Below are positions 20,799 through 28,684 of a stretch of 64,000 nt of DNA, piece by piece. Numbering within the stretch: position 1 is the first letter of the stretch; the number at the start of each line of letters is the position of its first letter. The position numbers and the translations under genes were made by a program. The DNA is from Pyrinomonadaceae bacterium. GTDB taxonomy: Bacteria; Acidobacteriota; Blastocatellia; Pyrinomonadales; Pyrinomonadaceae. Below the pieces are notes generated by a model. It did no database searches. It was not told the DNA's origin and saw only the letters and a list, made by a program, of their open reading frames with translations. The DNA is taken from assembly GCA_017983495.1 (NCBI GenBank), contig JAGOBH010000008.1, positions 1 to 64,000 of the forward strand. The letters are read 5' to 3'.

Positions 20799-21481
20799 AT
20801 TGCCGGAATAAACCTCACATGGTCACCGGGATTCAATAGACACGGCACTTCGCGTTTGGGATCGAACATCGCGGCATCGGTTCGGCCCAAGATCTGCCAT
20901 CCTCCGGGCGACGGCAGCGAATAGATGCCCGTCTGACGCCCCGCGATACCGACGCTGCCGGCGGGAACACTTAGCCGCGGTGCGTCCTTACGCGACGTGG
21001 CGATGCGTTCGTCGATCTCGCCCATGTACGCAAATCCGGGCAGAAAGCCGAGCATAAAGACGCGATAGACCGGTCTTGTGAAAATCTCGATCACGTCGAC
21101 GGTGGAGAGCCCACTAAGTTCGGCAACAAATTCCAGGTCCAGTGCCGCCGCCGGGCTGAAATCGACGACGATCTCGATCGGTTCGGCACTTTCATTATCG
21201 GAATGTGAGCTTGATCTGATGGTCTTTTCTACGATCGCAGAAACCGCCGCGAACGCACTTGACGCATCGGGAAATCCACGCCTGATCGCGATCGGGTCGT
21301 AATATACGGTCGCCGACGCGTACGCGGGGACTGTTTCGATAATGCCGGTAATATTGAGGTTTTTGACGGCGTCAGCTACCGCGATAGCGGTTCGGTTGAC
21401 GTTCTCGGAGATCACATTGCCAAACTCAACGGTCAATGCCGAATCGCCTAGCGGAAAGATCCTGTAACTTTTTTCGGCCAT
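20795..21481 (-). CDS. pxpB: 5-oxoprolinase subunit B (KipI/AHS1 family)
   Basis: A 228-residue allophanate-hydrolase-subunit-1-like protein. The family signature is complete: GFLPGFAYMG, then PRLSVPAGSVGIAG, QTGIYSLPSPGGW and ILGRT. In B. subtilis the homologue KipI also inhibits the sporulation kinase KinA, but here the neighbouring pxpC and pxpA point to the metabolic role. It lies 2 nt after the permease gene and overlaps pxpC. Confidence 0.93.
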   Translation of the reverse strand: MAEKSYRIFPLGDSALTVEFGNVISENVNRTAIAVADAVKNLNITGIIETVPAYASATVYYDPIAIRRGFPDASSAFAAVSAIVEKTIRSSSHSDNESAEPIEIVVDFSPAAALDLEFVAELSGLSTVDVIEIFTRPVYRVFMLGFLPGFAYMGEIDERIATSRKDAPRLSVPAGSVGIAGRQTGIYSLPSPGGWQILGRTDAAMFDPKREVPCLLNPGDHVRFIPAI

Positions 21482-21483
21482 GT

Positions 21484-22296
21484 CTAGCGGGTTCGCTGTT
21501 TGGGGTCGAGATATTCACGAAGGCCGTCGCCGATAAAATTGAAGGCCAAAACGGTCAGGGCGATAGCAATACCTGGGAAAAGCAGGACGTGCGGCGAATT
21601 GTACAGCACATCAAAACCGCGTGCCTCTTCGATCATCGTTCCCCAGCTAGGGACCGATGGAACGCCGAGCCCGAGAAACGATAGCGACGCCTCGGACAGC
21701 ACGGCACCGGCCATGCCGAGTGACGACTGGACGATCAGCGGCTGTATCGCATTCGGCAGAATATGGGTAAAGAGTATTCGCATGTTGCTCGCCCCGAGGG
21801 CACGGGCAGCCTGGACATAGTCGTATTCGCGAACCTTCAGCACTTGGCCGCGCATCACGCGTGCATAGCCGACCCAGCCGATAACGCAGAGAGCGAGGAT
21901 CAGCTTGCCGAGGCCGGTGCCGAGAAATGCGACCAGAGCGATAGCGAGCAACAGGCCCGGAAACGCGAGAAAGACGTTAAAGACGTAGCCGGACAGGAAT
22001 TTGTCGACAAAACCGCCGTAAAAGCCCGCGATCGCCCCGAGAACGGTCCCGACGACCGCCGATACGGTTACGACGATGATGCCGACCTGAAGCGAGATGC
22101 GTGCACCGTAGAGCACGCGTGAAAAGATGTCGCGTCCGAGGGCATCGGTGCCGAACCAGTGCTCGCCGCTCGGGGCAGCGTAACGCAGCATCAGATTCTG
22201 CGCGTTGAAATCATGCGTCGACAGGACACCTGCGAAGATCGCCGCCAGAACGACGACCAACGCGATGAATAAGCCGATGTAGGTCAAACGGTTCAT
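21484..22296 (-). CDS. Dipeptide/oligopeptide-type ABC transporter permease (DppC-like)
   Basis: This 270-residue inner-membrane permease has an N-terminal helix and then the five-helix binding-protein-dependent transport core. The EAA loop that docks the ATPase is visible (YVQAARALGASNMRIL, continuing into LPN). An FGTDALGRDIFSR segment near residue 50 is typical of DppC/OppC. It starts directly after the DppB-like gene and ends 2 nt before pxpB. No binding protein or ATPase gene is nearby, so the transporter must be completed from elsewhere. Its placement suggests a peptide, amide or 5-oxoproline-containing substrate. Confidence 0.9.
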   Translation of the reverse strand: MNRLTYIGLFIALVVVLAAIFAGVLSTHDFNAQNLMLRYAAPSGEHWFGTDALGRDIFSRVLYGARISLQVGIIVVTVSAVVGTVLGAIAGFYGGFVDKFLSGYVFNVFLAFPGLLLAIALVAFLGTGLGKLILALCVIGWVGYARVMRGQVLKVREYDYVQAARALGASNMRILFTHILPNAIQPLIVQSSLGMAGAVLSEASLSFLGLGVPSVPSWGTMIEEARGFDVLYNSPHVLLFPGIAIALTVLAFNFIGDGLREYLDPKQRTR

Positions 22297-23277
22297 TTAC
22301 GAGAGCCTGATGCGCGGATCGAGCCGCCGGTAGACAAAATCCGTCAACGAATTTGCCAAGATAAATGTAACGCTGATGACGAGTACGCAACCCTGAACGA
22401 GCCGGTAATCGCGTTTGCCAATGCCGTCTTCGAGCAGCAGCAGCCCGAGGCCCTGCCAGCTGAAAATGCGTTCGGTGATGATCGAACCGGCAAGAAGAAC
22501 GCCCAGCTGCAGCCCGAGGATCGTGACGACGGGTATCAAGCCGTTCTTGAGAACGTGCTTATAGATCACCACTCGCTCGCTAAGGCCCTTTGCACGGGCC
22601 GTGCGAACGTAGTCCTCGCCAAGCTCCTCAATGACACTGGAGCGGACCATACGCGTCAAGATCGCCGATAGTGCGGCACCGAGAGTGACGGCCGGGAGTA
22701 TTATGTCCTCGGGATTGGCACTGCCCGTCGGTGAAAATATCCGCATCTGCACAGCAAACAGATAAACAAGAAACGGCCCGACCACGAACGTCGGCAGCGA
22801 AATGCCGAGCAGTGCGACGAACGATGCAATATTATCGATCAGCTTGTTTTTGTTGGAGCCCGCCACGACGCCGAGCGGAATAGCAATGCCGACTGCGATC
22901 AGCATTGCGGCGATGGCGAGCTTGATCGTCGCCGGATATCGCTCAAAGATCATGTCGCGGACAGGACGATCGGTTCGAAACGATCTGCCCAGGTCGCCCT
23001 GGACCAGCCCTAACCAGTAATCGGCGTACCGATTGTCGGCACCATTCCACGCAAACCCCTTTTCCGAACTATAGCTGAAGAAAAATGCCGGCTGGTTGAG
23101 CCCATGTTTGACATTGAAATTCTCGATCTGCTCCTGCGTTGCGGTTTCGCCTAGGATGACAGTCGCCGGGTCGCCCGGCACGAGCTCGATGAGCAGCGTG
23201 ACCAGCGACACCACCGTCCAGATCACGAGCAGCATCAACGCTAACTGGCGGGCAATATTTAAAATGCGATATTTCAT
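22297..23277 (-). CDS. Dipeptide/oligopeptide-type ABC transporter permease (DppB-like)
   Basis: A 326-residue permease with about six membrane helices and a periplasmic loop of roughly 70 residues after helix 1, as in DppB/OppB. The N-terminal LVTLLIELVPGDPA pattern and the EAA loop (YVRTARAKGLSERVVI) are characteristic. It is immediately followed, without spacer, by the DppC-like gene and makes the heterodimeric channel with it. Upstream, ubiE ends 56 nt away, so the operon may begin earlier. Confidence 0.9.
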   Translation of the reverse strand: MKYRILNIARQLALMLLVIWTVVSLVTLLIELVPGDPATVILGETATQEQIENFNVKHGLNQPAFFFSYSSEKGFAWNGADNRYADYWLGLVQGDLGRSFRTDRPVRDMIFERYPATIKLAIAAMLIAVGIAIPLGVVAGSNKNKLIDNIASFVALLGISLPTFVVGPFLVYLFAVQMRIFSPTGSANPEDIILPAVTLGAALSAILTRMVRSSVIEELGEDYVRTARAKGLSERVVIYKHVLKNGLIPVVTILGLQLGVLLAGSIITERIFSWQGLGLLLLEDGIGKRDYRLVQGCVLVISVTFILANSLTDFVYRRLDPRIRLS

Positions 23278-23333
23278 CCGAAAGTGCGGGCGAGCATTCA
23301 GATTTTATAACTTAACAGAAAAGATCACAAATT

Positions 23334-24059
23334 TCAGACCCGAATGCCGGTGTGAATTGCAGCGATTCCGCCCGTGAGGTTCTGATAGGCAACGTCGCCA
23401 AATCCGGTTTGCTCGATCAAAGCTACCAGCTTTTTCTGGTTGGGAAACTTCGAGACCGAGTCGGGCAAATACTCGTAAGCACCGCGTGAACCGCTGACGG
23501 CACCGCCGATCCGCGGCAAGATGTGCGAAAAGTAGAAATTGAATAGCTGACCAAAACCCGGCACGATCGGGGCGGAAAACTCAAGCACGACCAGACGTCC
23601 GCCGGTTTTCAGCACACGCCTAAGCTCGGCGAGGCCGTCGGCGACATTTGCCAGATTTCGCAACCCAAAGGCGATCGTCACCGCATCAACGCTCTCGTCG
23701 GCGAACGGCAGACGCATCGCGTCGCCCTCAACATATGGGATCACGTGCCCACCTAGAGACGGTTTTGTCTGAGCGACCGTCAACATCGGCCGGCAAAAAT
23801 CCGACCCGATGACCTTTGCCTTCGCGGAGCGGTCAAGCTCGATCGAAAGGTCGCCGGTGCCGCACGCTACGTCAAGAACGACAGCGTCCGGGCGATCCAA
23901 AACGTCCCGCAGCTTTTCCGATACGAGCCGCCGCCAGCGTTTATCGATATTTAGCGAAAGGATGTGATTGAGCAGATCATAACGGCCGGCAATGCCTGCG
24001 AACATATCGCGGACAGCTGTTGCGTGGGCCGCTTCTTTGGCGTTTAGTTCTTTATGCAC
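23334..24059 (-). CDS. ubiE: Demethylmenaquinone methyltransferase (UbiE/MenG)
   Basis: A 241-residue class I SAM-dependent methyltransferase. The SAM motif I is VLDVACGTGDLS, followed by the family motifs AFGLRNLAN and RVLKTGGRLVVLEFS. The N-terminal FAGIAGRYDLLNHILS is the classical UbiE/MenG signature. It catalyses the C-methylation step of menaquinone or ubiquinone synthesis. Menaquinone is more likely in Acidobacteriota. The start is a GTG (24059), 3 nt after the stop of the M16-like gene, so the two are almost certainly co-transcribed. Confidence 0.93.
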   Translation of the reverse strand: MHKELNAKEAAHATAVRDMFAGIAGRYDLLNHILSLNIDKRWRRLVSEKLRDVLDRPDAVVLDVACGTGDLSIELDRSAKAKVIGSDFCRPMLTVAQTKPSLGGHVIPYVEGDAMRLPFADESVDAVTIAFGLRNLANVADGLAELRRVLKTGGRLVVLEFSAPIVPGFGQLFNFYFSHILPRIGGAVSGSRGAYEYLPDSVSKFPNQKKLVALIEQTGFGDVAYQNLTGGIAAIHTGIRV

Positions 24060-24062
24060 TGA

Positions 24063-25337
24063 TTATTTGACCGCCGGTGAACTTACAACAACGGTTGCCA
24101 TCGGCTGGGCTCCGACCGTAGCGGCGAAACCGCGAACATCGCTGAGTGTGACCGTGTCGGCGATCTGAACATCAGCGTTAGGGCTCGCGATCTTAAATGT
24201 GTCGGCATCGAGAAAATATGTGAACGTATCGCGTTTTGACCAAACGTCGCGAAACGCCGATCTCGCCGCCTGAAACTCGGCTTCGGTCACCGGCTCCGCG
24301 AGAACCTTGAGTACGAGGTCCGTTGCCTCGACCTTGCCGTTTGCCTGGCCGATGTCATTACGCGTGCCGCCAAAACCGATTACGAAAGACCCCGGCAGAA
24401 TGTGGCTTTCGCTGCGAACAAAAACGTCTGCCATATGCTCGGCCGGAACGCGTGCCTTGAGACGCGTTTCGATTATCGAAGCGTAAACCTGTGCTGCGGC
24501 AAAGTTCTTGTCGTTGCGCGAGGCTCCGCGGGTGATGAATCTGACCGCGTGCGAATTGGCTTTCGGCGATGCCATCATCAGAACGCCCGCCGGCGGCGGA
24601 TCGGGCTGTCGAAATGTCGAAGGCACACGCCTGTCCGATTTGAGCCATGCTCCGAACAAACGGCGTATCGCCCGAAACCCGAGCGTCCGGTCAAAGTTGC
24701 CAGTGACAATGACGGTCGCATTGTCCGCGGTCAAAAATCGCTGTTTGGCGTCGATCAGGTCGGCAAAATCGATCTTCTTGATCGATTCGCTCGAACCCCA
24801 CTCGGCCCGGCCATAAGGAAATGTGCCGAATAGTCGAGCCGCCGCGGCCCGGTCGGCCGCATAGGCAGTGTCCGATTCGCGTTCCTTTACGCTCGCGATA
24901 AGAGCGGTCTTCAGTTTCGCTGTCGTCGGCTTATCGATCGTCGGATTTGCGATCGCTGCTGATAGCGTTTCGAGCATCGAGAGAAAACTGTCCGGTTTTC
25001 CGCTCGCTTTGATCTCGATAAAATCATAAGTTGTCGTGATCGAGAGTCCGCCGCCCAGATCTTCGGTAAAAAACTCCCGTGCTGCCGGCTCGGGAAAGAT
25101 ATTCTCGGCGAGCAGCTTCATCACGCCCTCTTTGCCCTGCGGGTCAAAGCTCGATCCGCTATGAACACGTACGCGGACGGTCACCGAGTCTGCCTTGGCG
25201 TCCGGCCACATCAGCACCTTCAGGCCGTTTAGCAATTTCTCTTCACGCGGCTGCGGCAGCGAGCTTTGGGCTGTGGCCGCGGTAAGTAACATGGCGGCAT
25301 AAATCATTATGCAGAGCGATTTCGCGATGATCTTCAT
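24063..25337 (-). CDS. M16 (pitrilysin) family protein without the zinc site, secreted
   Basis: This 424-residue protein has a signal peptide (residues 1-23) and the two-lobe fold pattern of M16 peptidases, including a C-terminal lobe with a YFLDAD-type segment. At the position where active members carry HxxEH, this protein has G-V-M-K-L-L-A-E-N-I-F (71-81), so it cannot bind zinc in the usual way. It may be the non-catalytic partner of an active subunit encoded elsewhere, or a substrate-binding relative. It is the first gene of the minus-strand run leading into ubiE. A divergent promoter region of about 310 bp separates it from the TonB-like gene. Confidence 0.82.
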   Translation of the reverse strand: MKIIAKSLCIMIYAAMLLTAATAQSSLPQPREEKLLNGLKVLMWPDAKADSVTVRVRVHSGSSFDPQGKEGVMKLLAENIFPEPAAREFFTEDLGGGLSITTTYDFIEIKASGKPDSFLSMLETLSAAIANPTIDKPTTAKLKTALIASVKERESDTAYAADRAAAARLFGTFPYGRAEWGSSESIKKIDFADLIDAKQRFLTADNATVIVTGNFDRTLGFRAIRRLFGAWLKSDRRVPSTFRQPDPPPAGVLMMASPKANSHAVRFITRGASRNDKNFAAAQVYASIIETRLKARVPAEHMADVFVRSESHILPGSFVIGFGGTRNDIGQANGKVEATDLVLKVLAEPVTEAEFQAARSAFRDVWSKRDTFTYFLDADTFKIASPNADVQIADTVTLSDVRGFAATVGAQPMATVVVSSPAVK

Positions 25338-25564
25338 ATATCGAAACTATAACCTATTAGAACAGGGAACGAACCCGACGGTTGACGCGTACTGTTTCTT
25401 TAGTTGCACGATTCGGCGATAATGTTGTCGCCGGTGAGCAAATTGCCGCGTGAGCCGAACTGAAATTTTAGTTCGGTGCAGGCATCGCGTCAAACGAAAG
25501 CAGCATCTATCAGAATTGAAGCGTTATCGCCATTCGTTTTGGCGTGAAATTGTTGAAAATTCAC

Positions 25565-25592
25565 TTAACATACGCGCAAAACGCGTTATAAT
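25565..25592 (+). promoter_or_regulatory. Sigma-70-type promoter for the zinc-ribbon/TonB gene
   Basis: TTAACA (25565-25570), 16 nt, then a perfect TATAAT (25587-25592) precede the start codon at 25648. This gives a leader of about 50 nt with GAGG at 25636-25639 as ribosome binding site. The rest of the 310-bp divergent spacer shows no other feature I can support. Confidence 0.6.
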
Positions 25593-25647
25593 TAGGTAGT
25601 TGTCGAACACATGAGGAAAACTGTGTTCTTTAAGTGAGGCCGAAAAG

Positions 25648-26940
25648 ATGGGAAAGATTGTTAAGTATTGCAGTTCGTGCGACGAAAATTTTGCCGCGAA
25701 GTTTGGGTTTTGTCCAAATTGCGGTGCGGCTCTGCAGGCTTTCGAGATGAATCCGGTTTCGGAATCAAAGGCGGAAGAGGCTCCGGCAGTGGTTGCGGCA
25801 CCTGTGGAGGTTACTGCTCCAATTGCGGTCGAACCGCCGGCACCGGTCTTTATCGAACCGGAACCGGTCATTGAGGTTGCTCCGGCAGAGGAAATGATCG
25901 AAGAAACGGAACCCGAGATCGAGACGGTGATAGCACCGCCCGTGACGGTCCCGGTCGCTCCGGTGGTATATGCGTCGGCAAAAACGCTTGACGCCGATCG
26001 TGTGCCTGTCAGTCTTGAGGAAGAGCACAGCCGCTATGCCCGCGATGGTGGATTTTACGTTACCGTCATCGAGGAAAAGAACGTCGGCCAGCGTAATTCG
26101 CTGCTTGCCGGTGCTCTTGGATTTATGATCCTGGCGCTCACGACCGGCCTTGTTTACAACATATTTACAAAGGACGTAGAGATCTCCGCGATCAACGACG
26201 ATATCTTTTCGGCTATTCTCACCGATCTCGAACCGATGACGGTCGAGGAAGAGCAGCAGAAAAAGGACAAAGATGATGGCGGCGGCGGTGGCGGTGGTGG
26301 CCGTGAGGAGAAGGATCCTGCTTCGCAGGGCGATCTCGCTGACCAGTCAAAGACCCCGACCCGTCCGCCCAACGTCAATACGATGAAATCGGACACCCCG
26401 ATGCTCGAGACTCCGACAACCGAGGGAACGATGAAGTTCCCGAAGATCTACGGAAAATGGGGTGACCCGAATGCTGGTCCGGGTCTGTCGTCGAACGGTA
26501 CTGGGACAGGCGGTGGAATGGGCAGCGGTCGTGGAACCGGTCAGGGAAGCGGTAACGGCAGCGGTGCAGGAAGCGGCAACGGCTCAGGCTGGGGCAACGG
26601 CAACGGTAATGGCAACGGAAACGGAACGGGCGATGGAGATGGCGATATGCCTCCGCCGAAACCGGTCGGTGTAACGCAGGCGATGAAGATCCTTGCCAAG
26701 CCGAAACCGTCCTATACGGACGCCGCAAGGCAAAATCAGGTTCAGGGAACGGTCATCCTTCGCGTAACATTCCTCGCATCGGGTGCGATCGGCAGCATTT
26801 CGCCGGTCAAGGGATTGCCCAACGGTCTAACCGAACAGGCAATCGCCGCGGCACGCTCGATCAGGTTCGAACCGGCAAAGCGGGACGGCCAGGGCCAGAC
26901 GGTTACCAAACAGGTGGAATATACATTCTCGATCTACTAA
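25648..26940 (+). CDS. Zinc-ribbon / single-TM / TonB C-terminal domain hybrid protein
   Basis: Residues 1-33 form a zinc ribbon (C-S-S-C and C-P-N-C pairs). A Pro/Glu/Val-rich segment (40-115) follows, then one transmembrane helix (about 152-172). Next come a Gly-rich low-complexity stretch (about 210-222), a second Gly/Asn/Ser-rich repeat (about 280-330) and finally a TonB C-terminal domain (340-430). That domain has the usual P-x-Y-P-like start and the GTVILRVTF and SIRFEPAKRDG segments, ending in a TonB-type beta strand. The expected topology is zinc ribbon in the cytoplasm and TonB domain in the periplasm, contacting TonB-dependent receptors such as the one at 48-52 kb. A TonB with a cytoplasmic zinc ribbon is unusual and suggests regulated assembly. 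ExbB/ExbD are not nearby. Confidence 0.85.
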   Translation: MGKIVKYCSSCDENFAAKFGFCPNCGAALQAFEMNPVSESKAEEAPAVVAAPVEVTAPIAVEPPAPVFIEPEPVIEVAPAEEMIEETEPEIETVIAPPVTVPVAPVVYASAKTLDADRVPVSLEEEHSRYARDGGFYVTVIEEKNVGQRNSLLAGALGFMILALTTGLVYNIFTKDVEISAINDDIFSAILTDLEPMTVEEEQQKKDKDDGGGGGGGGREEKDPASQGDLADQSKTPTRPPNVNTMKSDTPMLETPTTEGTMKFPKIYGKWGDPNAGPGLSSNGTGTGGGMGSGRGTGQGSGNGSGAGSGNGSGWGNGNGNGNGNGTGDGDGDMPPPKPVGVTQAMKILAKPKPSYTDAARQNQVQGTVILRVTFLASGAIGSISPVKGLPNGLTEQAIAAARSIRFEPAKRDGQGQTVTKQVEYTFSIY

Positions 26941-26956
26941 CTCCTGAAGTTAGGCA

Positions 26957-27000
26957 AAACGAAAAGCGGGCCGGAGTTAACTTCGGCCCGCTTTTCGTTT
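26957..27000. terminator. Strong bidirectional terminator
   Basis: A perfect 17-bp inverted repeat (26957-26973 with 26984-27000) closes a 10-nt loop. It is GC-rich in the core with A and T runs at both ends, and lies between convergent genes ending at 26940 (plus) and 27015 (minus), so it can serve both. Confidence 0.92.
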
Positions 27001-27014
27001 GTATTTGAAGCTTC

Positions 27015-27287
27015 CTAGATAAACACTACTGACTGTGACGACGGTATCTCAAAACGCCGACGGCAACGCATATTTTTGCACATCAGCATGTCGTCGACGC
27101 GGACCATATAGTCACGCGATTTTGCAAACTGCGAACGCTCGTGTTCATTCAGATTGCGCGGAGCCTGTTTCTTTTTCGTACGTTTTATCCAGCGCACCTC
27201 ATAGTCCGCTCGCTCACGGCAATTCGGACACGAAAAGCTCGCCGTTTTGACCTCTTGCCGCTCATCAAATATATCGCGTTCATGCAT
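27015..27287 (-). CDS. Small zinc-ribbon protein, function unknown
   Basis: About 90 residues with two Cys pairs (C-P-N-C near residue 20 and C-K-N-M-R-C near 73) that should hold one zinc, separated by a basic, Lys/Arg-rich stretch. ATG 27287 is chosen because it falls 4 nt after the preceding stop and gives a conserved-looking M-H-E-R start. A longer frame to 27332 would overlap the upstream gene. It is the last gene of the glgP run, before the terminator at 26957-27000. Nucleic-acid or protein binding is possible, but nothing more specific can be said. Confidence 0.65.
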   Translation of the reverse strand: MHERDIFDERQEVKTASFSCPNCRERADYEVRWIKRTKKKQAPRNLNEHERSQFAKSRDYMVRVDDMLMCKNMRCRRRFEIPSSQSVVFI

Positions 27288-27291
27288 AAAG

Positions 27292-27594
27292 CTATTGTAG
27301 CGCCTCGCGGGACAGTTTGCGTAAAAAATCAAAACTGAATATTCCGGTGTCGTGCCCGTCGGTAAAGTGAAAATTCAACGCGTACCGGCCGACGATCGAG
27401 ATATGGTCAAATTTCAGGTCGTCTGCGACGCTCTCGTCCCGCAGCATCTTTTCGCCCGTCCATTCATTGACGCAGCTTGCGCATGGACACGATCGGCGAA
27501 GCTGTGCGGCCGAGTACCGCGTTTCCAGATCGTCCGACCATTTGATCGAGACCTCGCTATCCGATTCTTCGATTATCTGTGTTGGTTGAAACAT
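27292..27594 (-). CDS. DUF971 family protein
   Basis: A 100-residue protein matching the DUF971 (gamma-butyrobetaine-hydroxylase N-terminal-like) pattern. It opens with a short basic strand, has W-S-D-D next to an R-x-S-C-P-C-A-x-C cluster, and ends with the GRYALNFHFTDGHDTGIFSFDFLR motif. Stand-alone members occur near Fe-S and redox genes. The Cys cluster may bind metal. It lies between ytxJ (15 nt upstream) and the zinc-ribbon gene. Confidence 0.85.
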   Translation of the reverse strand: MFQPTQIIEESDSEVSIKWSDDLETRYSAAQLRRSCPCASCVNEWTGEKMLRDESVADDLKFDHISIVGRYALNFHFTDGHDTGIFSFDFLRKLSREALQ

Positions 27595-27609
27595 AATTGT
27601 CCTTTGAGC

Positions 27610-27942
27610 TTAATTCTTCTGAGCCAGCATTTCGGTTATCTTCGACGGGTTGATGCCGTAATGTGTGGCGTGGTAAATAGCTTTGCCGTCTTTTATGACA
27701 AACGCCTGCGGCGACTGATGCCGATGGCCGGTCCGTTCGGCGATCTCGTTTGAGATCGGGCGGTGTTCTTGGATTACAACGACGTTGACCTCGCCGTCGA
27801 CCGCCGCCGTATCCTCGAGCACGTGCGAACTGATGCCGCAACTGTTGCTGTGTTTGAAAAGCGCGACCGGATGGTCGAAAGACTGTGCGAAAAGCTCGTC
27901 GAGCTGCTCGATCGATTCTATTTGATTAAATTTTGCAGACAT
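27610..27942 (-). CDS. ytxJ: Bacillithiol-system redox protein YtxJ
   Basis: 110 residues with the YtxJ thioredoxin-like pattern: FKHSNSCGISS around the single redox Cys35, then an EHRPISNEIAERTGHRHQSPQAF segment containing the cis-Pro. The family is linked to bacillithiol-dependent thiol chemistry as a monothiol glutaredoxin-like reductase. The ATG at 27942 shares its A with the TAA stop of the upstream membrane protein (TAATG) and has GAGGGA in front, so translational coupling is very likely. A longer in-frame extension upstream is an artefact of the overlapping gene. Confidence 0.88.
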   Translation of the reverse strand: MSAKFNQIESIEQLDELFAQSFDHPVALFKHSNSCGISSHVLEDTAAVDGEVNVVVIQEHRPISNEIAERTGHRHQSPQAFVIKDGKAIYHATHYGINPSKITEMLAQKN

Positions 27943-28676
27943 TAAGTGATTCCCTCGTAGGCGTTTGGCGGCGGCGGAAAATGTTGTCCGCCATCGAGAC
28001 GCGGAAATACTTTGCGAAAGGCAACGACGTTTGTCGCGAATATCAGCGGTATAGCAAGATAAACGCCGACACAAAACAGCATCTGTCCGGCCAGCGATAT
28101 AACAAAGCTGACGACGAACAGGCCGGTGACACCGCCGAGATTTTTCATCACCGCTCGGGCACTGGTCTTGATGGCGTCCCAACTGGAAAGCTGGCGGTCG
28201 ACGATCAGAGGAAAAGCGAACATCACGAGCGTGTGAAAACACACCATGATGAATGCGATCACGACATCTATAATAAATGCTCCCGCCAAAATCCCGATTA
28301 ATTCGTCGCTACTGAGCCTTGAGCCCATTATTGCAGAGAGGATGATCGGCGTATATATTGTGGCAAGAAGAACGACCATCCAGATGACAGCCGGAACGAT
28401 GATGATGATGGTGGCCAATAGGCTCGGCTTAAAATACTCAAACCCCTTCCACAGATCATCGATCGACACGGCGTGTCCGTCCATTTTGCGAAAATAGACG
28501 CGGTAGATGCCGCAAATCATCGCCCCGATCAGGACGTACATTGTTGCACCTCCGATCAGGACGCCGAGCAGGGTAATGGCAAACAGGATCCAGAAGTCAG
28601 CCTTGATCAGTTCCCAGCCCTCTTTGACGCACTCGATCGGTTGGATGACGCCGGTTTGAAAATCGGTATTCTGCAT
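27942..28676 (-). CDS. Multi-pass integral membrane protein of unknown function
   Basis: 244 residues with about five to six hydrophobic helices: paired helices around 30-55, then 85-110, 125-150, 160-180 and 195-225. A short Pro-rich tail follows. The repeated weak pattern of amphipathic W/F-D-x-I-K-x-S before helices resembles the DUF975/YciC-like and glycerophosphodiester-phosphodiesterase membrane-domain superfamily, but I cannot assign it firmly. It lies 8 nt after glgP and is coupled to ytxJ. Confidence 0.7.
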   Translation of the reverse strand: MQNTDFQTGVIQPIECVKEGWELIKADFWILFAITLLGVLIGGATMYVLIGAMICGIYRVYFRKMDGHAVSIDDLWKGFEYFKPSLLATIIIIVPAVIWMVVLLATIYTPIILSAIMGSRLSSDELIGILAGAFIIDVVIAFIMVCFHTLVMFAFPLIVDRQLSSWDAIKTSARAVMKNLGGVTGLFVVSFVISLAGQMLFCVGVYLAIPLIFATNVVAFRKVFPRLDGGQHFPPPPNAYEGIT

Positions 28677-28684
28677 AGCCCAAG

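Noticed and set aside
25338..25647. Possible riboswitch or small gene in the long divergent spacer
   Set aside because: Only a good sigma-70 promoter could be supported; no conserved RNA motif or coding frame was seen.
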